Shown: positions 30,115 through 40,925 of the stretch, piece after piece
How positions within the stretch are numbered: the first letter of the stretch is position 1
How the letters are laid out: every line of letters begins with the position of its first letter
NCBI GenBank assembly: GCA_028335825.1
Contig: JAIOKI010000001.1
Coordinates: 372,001 to 436,000, forward strand
DNA from: Nosema muscidifuracis
Lineage: Eukaryota; Microsporidia; Nosematidae
Length of the DNA stretch: 64,000 nt
Direction of reading: 5' to 3'
Made by a program: the position numbers and the translations under genes
Notes under the pieces: generated by a model
What the model was told of the DNA's origin: nothing
The model's input: the letters and a program-made list of their open reading frames with translations, nothing else
Database searches by the model: none

Positions 30115-31401
30115 TTATGAATGTCCAATTAATGTGTTTACATGATATCCATGTCTTCCGGGATGACCTGGGTTACCATAATGGGAATGATGACTATAAC
30201 TACCAAAATGACTATTGTGACTATAACTACCATAATGGGAATGATGACTATAACTACCATAATGGGAATGGTGACTATGACTACCAAAATGACAATGATG
30301 ATTATAGCTACATGCATTACTTAAATGATTATAATGACTATAACTACATGCATCACTAAAATGATTATAATGATTATAACTACATGCATTACCAAAATGG
30401 TTATAATTTTGGCTATTTGAAAAAGCATTGTTGTATGCATGATTTCCACTAATAGAAATGCTATCAGCCTTAGCGATATCAGTAGCTTTTGCAAAACTAG
30501 CTGCACTTGAAATACTTGCAGCACTAGAATCTCCATATTTTACTGATTTATTAAAATGACCATAACTTCCTGGATGCTCATGATGCCCGTATTTACCTGA
30601 ATGACCCGGATTTCCGAAATGTGTATGATACTTTGAACTTCTAAATTTACTTGATATACTATTGTCACCATATATTCCTTGATTACCTGAAGCACTAGCG
30701 GAACTGGAAGCACCAATATTATTATAAAATCCTGCTTCACCAAATGCACCTGAAGAAGCATCACTTTTTTCTATGAGGTTTTCCTTAGAATGTTGATCAC
30801 TTTCTATTATAGCGTGATGATTTCTATTTCTTAATTCACCAGGCTGTTTTTTCTCCATATTCATATGTCTAATATACTTCTCTATCTTTTCTGAATTAAT
30901 ATTAATAATTGGTAATTTCTTTTTATTGTATCCTATACCTTGTAAATCAACATAACTTTTATCACTTATCATTAACTTAAGATTTTTCTGTTCTTCTTCT
31001 TTTTCAAATATATAAAACATCTGGTATTTAGAATTTGAACATTCGGCTGTTATATAATTTTGATCCTCAGGAATGAACTCAACACATTTTCCACGATTTT
31101 TTATTAGATAAATACCTGGTTTAATAACTTCAAGCTTAAACTTCTGATATAGTTTAAAATGAATAGCATCGTAAACTAGTTTCCAATTATCACTTACAGT
31201 AAATATATGACTTTTTTCTTCAGGGCTTATATAAATATATTCATTTTTAGCATTTGTAAATATGAAATTTATTCTGTATTCTTTTTCTACTGGTACAACT
31301 TCTCTTCCAGGTTTAATTTCGATTGTATCTCCCATATACAAATTGTCAATTAAATGTTTAATATAAAATTGTGCGGACATTCTAATAAATAATAATAGCA
31401 T
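30115..31401 (-). CDS. Secreted lectin-like protein with long His/Tyr/Ser repeat tail (428 aa)
   Basis: The signal peptide (MLLLFIRMSAQF) and a diverged trefoil-like core (FYIKHLIDNLYMGD, YQKFKLEVI, YLIKNRGKCVEF, YQMFYIF) occupy residues 1-135. After a linker the protein turns into a Ser/Ala section (ASSSASASGNQG, SSAASISSAASFAKA) and Gly/His/Pro segments (NPGHSGKYGHHEHPGSYGH). It ends in repeated short units, four of NACSYNHYNHFS type and five of SYSHHSHYG type. The repeats give aromatic, His-rich, extensible sequence of the kind seen in structural or adhesive secreted proteins. The trefoil family is supported. The role of the tail is inference. Confidence 0.8.
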   Translation of the reverse strand: MLLLFIRMSAQFYIKHLIDNLYMGDTIEIKPGREVVPVEKEYRINFIFTNAKNEYIYISPEEKSHIFTVSDNWKLVYDAIHFKLYQKFKLEVIKPGIYLIKNRGKCVEFIPEDQNYITAECSNSKYQMFYIFEKEEEQKNLKLMISDKSYVDLQGIGYNKKKLPIININSEKIEKYIRHMNMEKKQPGELRNRNHHAIIESDQHSKENLIEKSDASSGAFGEAGFYNNIGASSSASASGNQGIYGDNSISSKFRSSKYHTHFGNPGHSGKYGHHEHPGSYGHFNKSVKYGDSSAASISSAASFAKATDIAKADSISISGNHAYNNAFSNSQNYNHFGNACSYNHYNHFSDACSYSHYNHLSNACSYNHHCHFGSHSHHSHYGSYSHHSHYGSYSHNSHFGSYSHHSHYGNPGHPGRHGYHVNTLIGHS

Positions 31402-31654
31402 TCGATCTAGAAATTATCTTTATTTATTGTTTATTTGATACAGAATAAATATATCATGATACATATAATCAAATAATTAGTGTCAAATTAATTAAGAATA
31501 TTTCATAAAACTAATTAAGATACTAAAAAAACCTTAAAATCGAATAATTTTAAAGGACGATATTATGATTCATTATGATAAAATTTCTGCTTATTTCATT
31601 AAAATATAGTCATTATCATTTTAAAACATTAATAAATAAAATACTTAAATAAGT

Positions 31655-31875
31655 CAATTTGAGTAATAAATTAAATTCTTGAATGAATATTTTGATATTA
31701 AATATGGTCATTATGATCGAAAAAAAATCAATTTGAGTAATAAACCAAATTCTTGAATGAATATTTTGATATTAAGTATAGTCATTGTGATCGAAAAAAA
31801 ATCAATTTGAGTAATAAACTAAATTTATAAATAAATAATTATTGTGATATTAAATATAGTCATTATGTTAAAAAT
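31655..31875 (+). repeat. About 75-bp tandem repeat, 3 copies
   Basis: The unit tcaatttgagtaataaa...gatattaaatatagtcatta repeats three times in the 840-base gap upstream of the gene at 30115-31401. The rest of the gap (31402-31654, 31876-32240) shows only A/T-rich sequence. Confidence 0.85.
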
Positions 31876-32240
31876 ATTCTTATTTCATTGAATAGTATGA
31901 TTATATTAATTACAGTTTCAAAACAATTATTTATGACTCATAGATGAAAAATATTATACATAATGATGTAGAATATATTTCGAATAAAGAATATTTTTAT
32001 AGCTAAATTAAGTCTTATCGTATATTAAAAATTACAGTCAAATAATCGTGTTTCACAAATATATACTTTAGTAAATTAATGTACTTAAAAAATATAATAT
32101 ACTTAGATAAATTTATATACTTTAATATATTGTAATAAATTAATGTACTTAGAAAAATAATATACTATACTATATAATTTACTTGGATAGAACATTAAAC
32201 ATTTTACAAATAATATGTTGATATAATTTAACTTTATTTT

Positions 32241-32831
32241 TTAATTAACTTTTGCCATATCATCTTCATCATCGTGACCATGAATTCTTCTTTTTCTATG
32301 GTAACAGTGTCCATTTTCAAGACAGGCAGAAGTATATGTTGATTCTGAATCTCCGTATATTGGAAACCCTCTGTTTCTATTGAATGAAATATTATTTTTA
32401 GCCTTATTAACTTTATCATCATCCCTTTGACCAAGAACATGATACAATTGATTATCCCGTGCTGTACACTCAGTAGCAATATATTTCTTCTCCTCTGGTA
32501 CATATTCTATACACAAGTCTTGATTTTTAATAATAAATGTAGAAGGGCTAACCAACACAAATAAAAATTGTTGGTTGGGTTCTCCTTTGTCCCATCCATA
32601 TACCAAAACTTGGTCTTCATCTTGCACTTCAAATACATCATCAGTTTCCGCATGCTTTAAGTTCATGTACCCATATTTATTACTGGTAGCTTTAAAATCG
32701 ATACCATGGGACCTACTACATGGTGTGACTATTCTGCCTGCATCACCAGTTGCTTTATCGCACATGTAAATGTCATTGTGATAATTTTTGATATAAAATT
32801 GAAGTGTATAAGCTATGTAGAATATTATCAT
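32241..32831 (-). CDS. Secreted ricin-B-lectin-like protein (196 aa)
   Basis: The frame is open from 32906, but the internal Met at 32831 (MIIFYIAYTLQFYIKN) places the hydrophobic segment at the N-terminus as in all sister genes, so that start is preferred. The core shows NYHNDIYMCDKAT, VLVYGWDKGEPNQQFLFV, FIIKNQDLCIEYVPE and DNQLYHV. The tail is short, basic and acidic in turn (CYHRKRRIHGHDDEDDMAK). There is one trefoil-like module, with Cys at MCDK, SRPC-like and CIEY positions. Confidence 0.83.
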   Translation of the reverse strand: MIIFYIAYTLQFYIKNYHNDIYMCDKATGDAGRIVTPCSRSHGIDFKATSNKYGYMNLKHAETDDVFEVQDEDQVLVYGWDKGEPNQQFLFVLVSPSTFIIKNQDLCIEYVPEEKKYIATECTARDNQLYHVLGQRDDDKVNKAKNNISFNRNRGFPIYGDSESTYTSACLENGHCYHRKRRIHGHDDEDDMAKVN

Positions 32832-32906
32832 AAAGAAATAAATCAAAAATAATTTAAACAAAGTACACAAAACATTGTATGGAAAATAAGTTTCATGATT
32901 TAACAA

Positions 32907-34207
32907 ATAAATAATATGAATATATAGGTAGAATCAATAGAAATTTAAAAGGCATTTTAGAAATTTTAATAATAAAATGTTTCAGTTTGAAAAAATATTT
33001 CAATATAATTTTTAGAATGATGAAAATTTGTTGTAAAACATAAACAAAACTTGTAAGAGTATGTAATAAAAAGTTTTTTTATGTAGATAAGAGGATTTTT
33101 TAAAATTCTAAATACATTTTTTTGTACTTGCAATTTTATTAAAATTTTTATTTTTTTCTTTAATAATTTAACGTTTTTAATTTTTAGTAAACGAATAGAA
33201 ACCAGAAATGAAACATCTATTTATGAAAACAAATAATACAAACTATTTTGGGGGTTTAACCGCATATTCTGCTCTTATTATAATCAATGAATCATATTTG
33301 ACTATGCAAGCTGCACTTTGTTTGCTTCTGTAATGTTTATTTTTATATTAGTCATCTCTGTTATATTAATTATCACATAAATTTCTTAACTTTGAAAAGA
33401 AATTATTTTAAAATCGTTAGAAGAAAAGATAATAAATTCAGGACAACAATCAAGAACTATGCTTACAAAAGCAATTACTATAGTGGGTCACTAGGGAAAA
33501 ACATTAATAAACAAAATAATTAAAATAACTTGTTTATTATAAATGTTTCTATTATAATAACTACTTGGTTCAGATGGGGTTCTTGTTTCTAACGCTATGA
33601 TTTCTTTTTTTCCAAAGATATAGCTGCTTAGATTAAATTATATAACTAACAGAAATATTAATTATTTCGTTTTTGTCTTACATATGAAAAAATTCAGGGT
33701 TAAAAAATAATAAACTAATACCTTTTTAATTTAATATTTAAATGCTTCTCAGATGCTCTGTATAAATCTAAGTAGTATGGAAATACGACAATCACAATTA
33801 AAATATAAAAAATATTTATAAATTAAATTTTTAAGAGACTAATTATGTAAATCTTATATCTTTATAGCGATATCTCTTTTTATATAAATAGTATGAATCA
33901 TACTTGTAGAAAAATCAAGAAAAATTTTATAACACTTCTTATGTTATACTCCTAACATATAGTTGGAAGAAAATTTCTAAGTATGCATCTTGATATTTTC
34001 TTTAACAGACTAATTTATTGTATATATTAATTTTTGAGAATTAACAATGAGTTTAGAGAGATGATATTATATATTAGTTTTTTTAAATATTAAATAAGGA
34101 GCTTTTTATAGTGTCAATCAACTTAAAAATTATTCTTTTAAGACTAAAGAACTATTCCGGTATAATATAAATGCTAATTAAAAATTATTTGAATTAATAT
34201 TTTATAT
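32907..34207. other. 1.3 kb intergenic, nothing supported
   Basis: A/T-rich DNA. A 41-codon open frame at 33208-33333 with a hydrophobic end was considered and not called. No tRNA or tandem array is seen. Confidence 0.55.
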
Positions 34208-35749
34208 TTAATGACTAAAGTAAGAAAAAGGACTATGAGATGAACAAAATGATCCATATAATCTTCTTGCGCCTCCACACTGATGTCCTCTATACAACCC
34301 GTATCTTTCATGTCCATGTACAAAATGATCACGCTCGTGTAATGAATTAGGATAATCGTCAAAATTGTGATAAGCTAATTCATCATGATGATGATGATGG
34401 TGGTGGTGATAATATCCTGAACAATGCCCAAGATAATGATGATGATCGCATTCTGCATGCCCGTACATTCTACGACGATCAAAGTTGCCATAATTCCATA
34501 AATGATTCATTTCATCATTATTATTGTTAAATTTATTTGATGTTCCATAAGTATTTCCTAGGTAATTACCACTTCCAAAAATTGAGTTTAAATAACTTTC
34601 AGCACTTCCTCCACAATGAGATCCTGCATGACGAAAATCTATGCAACTACCTGCATGATGAAAATCCAAGCAATTACCTGCATGATGACAATCCAAGCAA
34701 CTACCTGCATGATGATAATCTAAGCAATTACCCGCATGATGAGCTCCATGATAACCTGAATGATGATAATCTAAGCAATTACCTAAATAATGAGCTCCAT
34801 GATAATCTGAATGATGAGCTCCATGATAACATGCTCCACTTCCATAGTAACCAGCTCCACTTCCATAGTAACCTGCTCCACTTCCATAATAACCTGCTCC
34901 ACTTCCATAATAACCTGCTCCACTTCCATAATAACCAGCTCCTGCTGAAGTGATATCTACAGCTGATCTTTCACCCTCACTAGTTGCATTAGCAGCTCCG
35001 TCTACTTCGTTTCTAATCGCTGCATCTGTATTTTCACTAGCAGACGCTGCAGATCTCAAAGCATCAATCTCATGACGAGTATCTCCAATTTTATGAGCTT
35101 CTTCATCAGCAACTAAAGCAGCTTCTTCATCGCTCTTTGCTTTTAAGCTATCAGTAGCGCTCATAAGCTGATGACTAGAATCCATAGCTTGTTCTGCATT
35201 CAAATTCTGTCTATAATAACTACTATTGTACATAGAATAGTTTGAATTCATTGAACTACTAGACGCATAAGAAAGATTTTCATTTCCTAGTCCACTTGCA
35301 CTAAACGAGCTTAAAAATCTATTAAGATGAAGTACTAAAGGTTTTTTAGGTTCAAAGCTAAATAACTGATTTCTTGACTCTTTACATAAATTAAATTCGT
35401 ATGTTTTAGTCATCAAATTATATTCTAGACATTTTCCTTCCTTAATCAATTTCATTTTACCGTTACTTAAACGTTCTAACTCTAAGAGAGGTACAGCACA
35501 ATCACTATAAGGTACCAATATTAATTCATCATTATGTGAAATCTCAAGCACTTCATCCGTCTTTTTAGCTCTAACCATTGCTGTATTTATTGACATATGA
35601 ATATCCCAATCTGTTGCAACATCTTGTGAACATGACATAGGCCGTCTTCCAGGTATCTCTGCATCTTTAAGGTCACACATATAAAGCCCCGAAGAGTAAT
35701 GCTTTATTAGATATGTTTTAATGAATACGAAATATATAATAGAAAACAT
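34208..35749 (-). CDS. Secreted lectin-like protein with GAGYYGS and HHAGxCLD repeats (513 aa)
   Basis: The N-terminus MFSIIYFVFIKTYLIKH is a signal peptide running into the lectin-like core (SGLYMCDLKDAEIPGR, KLIKEGKCLEYNL, RNQLFSFEP), one module to about residue 132. An Ala/Ser/Glu-rich segment follows (about 195-270). Then come five GSGAGYYG-type repeats (silk-like), and about eight ten-residue units of HHAGNCLDY type that place a Cys and a His pair at regular spacing. Near the end there is a run of eight His (YYHHHHHHHHDE). Regular Cys and His suggest cross-linking or metal binding (inference). This is the largest and most elaborate member of the cluster. Confidence 0.82.
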   Translation of the reverse strand: MFSIIYFVFIKTYLIKHYSSGLYMCDLKDAEIPGRRPMSCSQDVATDWDIHMSINTAMVRAKKTDEVLEISHNDELILVPYSDCAVPLLELERLSNGKMKLIKEGKCLEYNLMTKTYEFNLCKESRNQLFSFEPKKPLVLHLNRFLSSFSASGLGNENLSYASSSSMNSNYSMYNSSYYRQNLNAEQAMDSSHQLMSATDSLKAKSDEEAALVADEEAHKIGDTRHEIDALRSAASASENTDAAIRNEVDGAANATSEGERSAVDITSAGAGYYGSGAGYYGSGAGYYGSGAGYYGSGAGYYGSGACYHGAHHSDYHGAHYLGNCLDYHHSGYHGAHHAGNCLDYHHAGSCLDCHHAGNCLDFHHAGSCIDFRHAGSHCGGSAESYLNSIFGSGNYLGNTYGTSNKFNNNNDEMNHLWNYGNFDRRRMYGHAECDHHHYLGHCSGYYHHHHHHHHDELAYHNFDDYPNSLHERDHFVHGHERYGLYRGHQCGGARRLYGSFCSSHSPFSYFSH

Positions 35750-36433
35750 AATAAATTATTTTAATCAGTTTATTATTTTTTTAAATTAAAGATTGAAACA
35801 AGATTTAATCATTAAATCAAGTTTTAATTTACATAAATAAATTTTTTTTATCATTGATTAGATCTGATGAGTAATAAAGATATATAGTTACATTAATTAT
35901 ATCTTATATTAATTTAATTAAAAAACCTTTAGTATATATAGTTTATGAAACTGATTAAAGTTTTGATATATTCTAAAACCTTTTAAAAATTGATTTTTTA
36001 TATACAAGCTTTGACCTATTATATTAAAGTATTTAAACTTAGTTTTTATTATATTAAATTTTACTATTTTTAGTTAAATTGATATTTTAACTTACAAGAT
36101 AAAATGTTTTTGATATTAATTTTTTTATCATATAATTGTAAATAAAAAATAGATGATTTTTTTGACTTCTGTAAATTAATAAGTATATCTGCTGTAAGAT
36201 TAGTATTATAAAAAAGTATGATAATTTATTATATAAAACAGTTTAATAAAAAAATAGTTTAATAACTTTTAATAGACTTAATTTATTTAGTAATGAAACA
36301 AGTTTAATTAAATAGCTTTGAACAGACTTCTAACTAGATCTAATACATTTAATAAGAAATAAAGTTTAATTGAATATATTAATAAAGAAGAATGTTTAAT
36401 TGAATATATTTATAAAGAAAAAAGTTTAATTTT
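35750..36433. other. Intergenic, nothing recognised
   Basis: A/T-rich sequence with short imperfect repeats of gtttaattgaatatatt near 36365-36430. No gene is seen. Confidence 0.6.
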
Positions 36434-37141
36434 TTAACCTGATGATGAATAACTATATCTTCTTGAAAAACTACTACTCCTTCTCATTGTTTGACTCTGA
36501 TTAGCCAAAGATTGATTTTGGCTACTAAACTGTCCTAAACTATTTAAACTGTTGTCAGTTCCATATTGAAGACTGTTTCCAAGTGCATCGCTACTCTTTT
36601 CATTTTGAGGTTCAACTTCATCTTCAACTTTATCTTTTTTCATATCCTTACTCTTGTAAAACAAGGTACCTTTGATATTATCAAATATCTCTTTAGCCTT
36701 ATATAAAAATTTTTCCCTCATTTTTTCATAAGATTTATCTGTTATTATCTTAAAAAGCTGTTTCTTAGAACCATTACACTCAGTTTTCACATACTCATTG
36801 TTTTTAAGATCATATTCGATACATAATCCATCATTCTTAATTAAATAAATATTTTCATCGTATAAAGTAAAAGTAAATTGTTGACTGGGTCCACCTCTAA
36901 AAGGCCATGATATAAGTTTTTTAGATATAGGTGAATCTAGTACCATATTAGTATCAGGATCTACTATAAAAAAATTATCAAAATTCTTTTTTAAGAAAAA
37001 TTTACTAGCCTTATCTGTCTTACAAGATTTGATATTACTTCCAAAATCTTTCTCACCAAAAGAACCACACATGAATTTTGATGTAAATGCGTGCTTGATA
37101 TATTGTTGATAAGAAAATATTAGAAAAAAAAGAATTATCAT
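36434..37141 (-). CDS. Secreted ricin-B-lectin-like protein, Ser/Gln-rich tail (235 aa)
   Basis: The signal peptide (MIILFFLIFSYQQY) is followed by the core: IKHAFTSKFMCGSFGE, LISWPFRGGPSQQFTF, YLIKNDGLCIEYDL and KKQLFKI. After a Lys/Glu-rich helix (residues about 145-190) the tail is Ser/Gln/Asn-rich and ends SSSFSRRYSYSSSG. No His-rich end is present. PSQQF takes the place of the PNQQF of the sisters. Confidence 0.83.
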   Translation of the reverse strand: MIILFFLIFSYQQYIKHAFTSKFMCGSFGEKDFGSNIKSCKTDKASKFFLKKNFDNFFIVDPDTNMVLDSPISKKLISWPFRGGPSQQFTFTLYDENIYLIKNDGLCIEYDLKNNEYVKTECNGSKKQLFKIITDKSYEKMREKFLYKAKEIFDNIKGTLFYKSKDMKKDKVEDEVEPQNEKSSDALGNSLQYGTDNSLNSLGQFSSQNQSLANQSQTMRRSSSFSRRYSYSSSG

Positions 37142-37604
37142 TAAAAATAATAGAATTAATTATTAATAGTTTTTTTTCTTGTTAATGTTTTGATATGCGA
37201 CTATAATCATTTTTTTTAGAAAAAATTTACTAAATATTAAAAATAATATTTTAAATGAAAAATGATGAGGTATGTTATTAAAAAAAATAACTTATTTTCA
37301 GTATTTTGTTTATCACTAATCAGAAACAAAAAGAAATGAAAAAAAATTGATCCTCAATTGTTATATGTTTCTAAACATAAAAAATAAATATAATTTAATT
37401 TAATGAGTTATTTGTTTCTACTTAGAGTCGTTCAATAGTCAGATTGATATCCTTTAAACATAAAAAATAAATATATTTAATTATCTAAAATTTTTTGATC
37501 TCAGAACGGGAATATATTTTTATTATCAAGGGTCAAAAAATAAATAAATATTTTATAACTATTTTTCGTTATAGTATTATTAATTAATCTAATTTTGTTT
37601 CATT

Positions 37605-37800
37605 AAAATTTTATAAAAAATCTAATTTTGATTAAAAAAATTTTATAAAAAATCTAATTTTGATTAAAAAAAATTTATAAAAAATCTAATTTTGATTGTA
37701 AAAATTTTATAAAAAATCTAATTTTGATTGTAAAAATTTTATAAAAAATCTATTTTGATTTGTAAAAAATTTATAAAAAATCTATTTTGTTTCATTAAAA
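37605..37800 (+). repeat. About 31-bp tandem repeat, 6 copies
   Basis: The unit aaaattttataaaaaatcta followed by attttgatt is repeated with small changes in the gap between two lectin-like genes. The flanking part (37142-37604) is plain A/T-rich DNA. Confidence 0.85.
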
Positions 37801-37859
37801 TATTATTTAAAAAATCATTTTTTATTTTAGTATTACCTGTCAAACATTTCATGAGAACA

Positions 37860-38003
37860 TCTAATTTGAATTAAATAATAATAAAAAATTTATTATATTA
37901 TATTTTTACTTATAAAAATTCCTTTAATGAGAATATCTTATTTGAATTAAATAATAATAAAAAATTTATTATATTATATTTTTACTTATAAAAATTCCTT
38001 AAT
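37860..38003 (+). repeat. Near-perfect 74-bp direct duplication
   Basis: A segment containing ttgaattaaataataataaa and tatatttttacttataaaaa occurs twice head to tail. The second copy runs up to the end of the lectin-like gene at 38003. Confidence 0.85.
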
Positions 38004-38734
38004 TAAAATGCTCTCATTGGGACTGCTACTGCTGAAGAACTTCCACTTCCACTTGCTCTCATACTACTACTACTACTGGATTTTATAACTTTAGATCCTC
38101 CACTTACCACAACAGGTTGAGGAACTCGAACAACTTCTGTAGGACAAGTACAAGTAGGTGGTGCTATAAATGTAGTTGTTCCGTTTTGATTATTTCTAAT
38201 TCTTCCAAATCTTGGACGACTGTTAAAACTACTTCTTATACCTCTTGATGTACTTCCTACAGATCCTGGTGCATCAGTAAATGGACCCTCAGGTACAGCA
38301 TATTTAAAATCATTAGGTAGTATCTCAAATCTTTGTAAATCTGATCCATTACAATCACTTCTTCTGTATGATCTAGTAGATGGTACATATTCTATACATC
38401 TAAAATCATTTTTAATAAAAGTACCTCCCTTGATAGTATCAACAATAAAAGAAAACTGTTGATTAGGACCACCATGCTCAGGGTATATTAAGAGTTCGAA
38501 ATCTGCTTCTTGAGACATGTGTATATCAAATACTCCTGCATCATCATGAGGTGAACGAACAATCATCATATCTCCTACTAATGGATCAAATATCCATTCA
38601 GTAGCTTCTGTTTTAGTACAAGGGACAGGTCTTCTAAGCCAATTCCTATCATTAAGAATATCACAAATAAATATCGTATCATTCCAATGTCTTATAAGTT
38701 CTTGTAGAGTAAATGATATATAGAAAAAGATCAT
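38003..38734 (-). CDS. Secreted ricin-B-lectin-like protein, Ser-rich end (243 aa)
   Basis: The signal peptide is MIFFYISFTLQE. The core shows LIRHWNDTIFICDILND, WLRRPVPCTK, LLIYPEHGGPNQQFSFIV, IKNDFRCIEYVPS and DLQRFEIL, one trefoil-like module. The tail differs from its neighbours: Arg/Ser/Asn-rich, then APPTCTCPTEVV with a Cys pair, then SSSSSMRASGSGSSSA. It groups with the two genes at 40314 and 42010 by the RRP/P-C and WIFD-type segment (TEWIFDP against TRWTFDR). Confidence 0.83.
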   Translation of the reverse strand: MIFFYISFTLQELIRHWNDTIFICDILNDRNWLRRPVPCTKTEATEWIFDPLVGDMMIVRSPHDDAGVFDIHMSQEADFELLIYPEHGGPNQQFSFIVDTIKGGTFIKNDFRCIEYVPSTRSYRRSDCNGSDLQRFEILPNDFKYAVPEGPFTDAPGSVGSTSRGIRSSFNSRPRFGRIRNNQNGTTTFIAPPTCTCPTEVVRVPQPVVVSGGSKVIKSSSSSSMRASGSGSSSAVAVPMRAF

Positions 38735-40313
38735 CTTAGAAATCTTAAAAAAAAATTATTTTTATACTTTTATTTACGAATAGTATTTATTGTTTCAAAA
38801 AAATAGTTTAACGATAAATTGTTTGTCTTTTATCATACTCAGTATTCGTATAAAACATTATATTCTGTTTATTTAATATATTGGTTCATTAAATATAAAA
38901 AAAATAGATCAGTAGTTGATTATCTTAAAATACTTTGTCATAGTTGTTTTATTAAATATAAAAAAAATAGATCAATAGTTAATTGTCTTAACTTTATAAT
39001 TATTAAGATATCAAACATAAAACTTTCATTTGTTAGACTAACTTACAATTAAACTCTATTGATATGCCTTGTCTAACACAGAGTATTAAAAATAAATTTT
39101 TATAGCAGGAAGCTTTTATCTTTAATTTTAAAAAATATTTTTATTATAAAGACATATTGTATAATAAAACTATTTTTAGTTTTATTTTGCTAAACTAAAT
39201 TGTTCTGAGATGACACGTCATCTTTAATATCTATTTCTAAATATTTTAAATTTAGATAATTTTACAGTTTTATAAATAAAAAGAAAGTTCAATTAATTTG
39301 TCATCTTTAAAATTTAGTAAGAGTTTTTTAACCAGTAAAATAAAACAAGGAATTTAATGAGATAATTTAATTTGTTTAAATTTATACGTATAAACAAGAT
39401 TAAGCCTGTAAAAATAGTGCTCATTAATATTAATTTATGAATCTACTAGATTATTGAGGAGTTCTTTTATGTAGAAAGATAAAATATTATAAATCAAAAA
39501 TCCTATCACTATAACAGTAAAATCTATTCAGAAATAAAAATGTAAATATTAAATCGTTAAAACTTTTTATTAATTTAAAATATAACGTATCAAAATAAAT
39601 TTAGACAGAAAAAGACTATGATTGAATTTATAATTGTTGTTACAATGGTCTATGAATAAGAATAATATAAACAGATAAATGTTTTTGATTAACATATTAA
39701 ATATCTTCTTTTTAGACAAAGTATACACATTGCAATAAAATGTTATCCCACAATTATATGAGAAAACAAAACGAAGCACTAAGATGTATTCATTTACAAA
39801 TATATCAAAACTATAAGCTGGCATCAACAAAAATAAGAAAACATTTAATCCAAGACTAATTACGAATAGTAATGTTATAGTAAAGTAGAACTATTCTTTA
39901 AGTGAAAGTATGGCAGGGTATAGTGACTAATTTTCATAAGGTCTATAGAACAATTAAAGCTTGACGAACGAATCAAGGTTGAAGTTTAATCCAGAATCCT
40001 TAAACTGAAGATTCGACGAGGATATTTGATCGGAAAACTTCACAATTAAAGGCGCTATTGATAAACTCCACAGATACACGTGTAAATGAAATAATAAAGA
40101 CAGAAATATAATAACATGGAAGTAATATACCTAATAAAAGCTAATTCTCAAATGTCATACTATTACTTCAAAAAAATAAATAGATACTATAAATTCAATT
40201 ATTTAATTTTTTATTAAAATATAAATGATTTAACTACTAACTAATAATTCAAAAGAATAATTATTTTTTTATAATGGTAAATTTAATGTCAAAAAATAGA
40301 AAACTAATATATT
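38735..40313. other. 1.6 kb intergenic with a relic (3 of 3) and a short duplication
   Basis: A 60-base direct duplication (ttaaatataaaaaaaataga) lies at about 38890-38990 and accounts for a 77-codon open frame there. A GC-richer, broken coding-like block at about 39850-40110 contains TNFHKVYRTIK and KLDERIKVEV, matching relics near 22900 and 27150. An 86-codon open frame on the minus strand (39570-39830) has no support beyond its length. Confidence 0.5.
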
Positions 40314-40925
40314 TTAATGATGTCTTCCATGATGAGTATACATTGTGCTATGATGATGATGATCAGAGTGATCTCTATGATGATGATATCCATGATGTTT
40401 ATCATCTGTAAAGTGGTATATTTTACCTTCTCTATTGAAAGGAGTATTAACATAACTACCAATTAATTTGTTATGACGATTGTGAGTGAAAATCAAATCT
40501 ATATCAGGTTTGAGAGGTAAATCGTCATGAATAGTAAAGATTTGTTCATTTATCGTACTACATTCCTGCAAAGTATATCGTTTCTCAATTGGGTCGTATT
40601 CGATACATCTTTCTTGCGATCTAATCCTATATTTATGGTTACTTAAAGCTTCGAATCTGAATAACTGATTTATCTTTCCATTTAATATTGACATTGTTAA
40701 GTAATTATTTTCACTTACACTCCATACAGTGTTATCTTTAGGTGTATGCACAAGTGTCGTACCATTATCTTTTCGATCGAATGTCCATCTTGTAGGTGAA
40801 GAAGGACTACAAATTTCAAGTATTCTATCATTGACAGCTGGATCTGCTTTATCACATATGAATCGGTCTTCTCCAAAGTGTCTAATAAATTCTTGTAATG
40901 ATAATCTTAGTAGTATATAAAACAT
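40314..40925 (-). CDS. Secreted ricin-B-lectin-like protein, His tail (203 aa)
   Basis: The signal peptide is MFYILLRLSLQE. The core shows FIRHFGEDRFICDKADP, SSPTRWTFDRKD, KINQLFRFEAL, RIRSQERCIEYDP and NEQIFTI. The tail is His-rich (HHGYHHHRDHSDHHHH) and ends THHGRHH. It is a tandem sister of 42010-42615, sharing most core residues and the DLIFTHN/DLIGTHH and VNTPF(N/D)REGK(I/V)YHFT segments in the tail. Conservation of that tail segment suggests it has a job. Confidence 0.85.
   Translation of the reverse strand: MFYILLRLSLQEFIRHFGEDRFICDKADPAVNDRILEICSPSSPTRWTFDRKDNGTTLVHTPKDNTVWSVSENNYLTMSILNGKINQLFRFEALSNHKYRIRSQERCIEYDPIEKRYTLQECSTINEQIFTIHDDLPLKPDIDLIFTHNRHNKLIGSYVNTPFNREGKIYHFTDDKHHGYHHHRDHSDHHHHSTMYTHHGRHH

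Noticed and set aside
30117-30359. Plus-strand frames rich in Asp/Tyr/Asn opposite the His-rich gene
   Set aside because: Antisense shadow of the repeat tail of the gene at 30115-31401.
33208-33333. 41-codon open frame with a hydrophobic end (YFGGLTAYSALIII)
   Set aside because: Too short to stand alone; a membrane-protein fragment is possible but nothing around it continues the similarity.
38819-39052. 77-codon open frame, plus strand
   Set aside because: Arises from a short DNA duplication (ttaaatataaaaaaaataga twice) and is low in complexity.
39570-39830. 86-codon open frame, minus strand, Phe/Ile/Asn-rich
   Set aside because: Composition is what random A/T-rich DNA gives; no start signal or domain.
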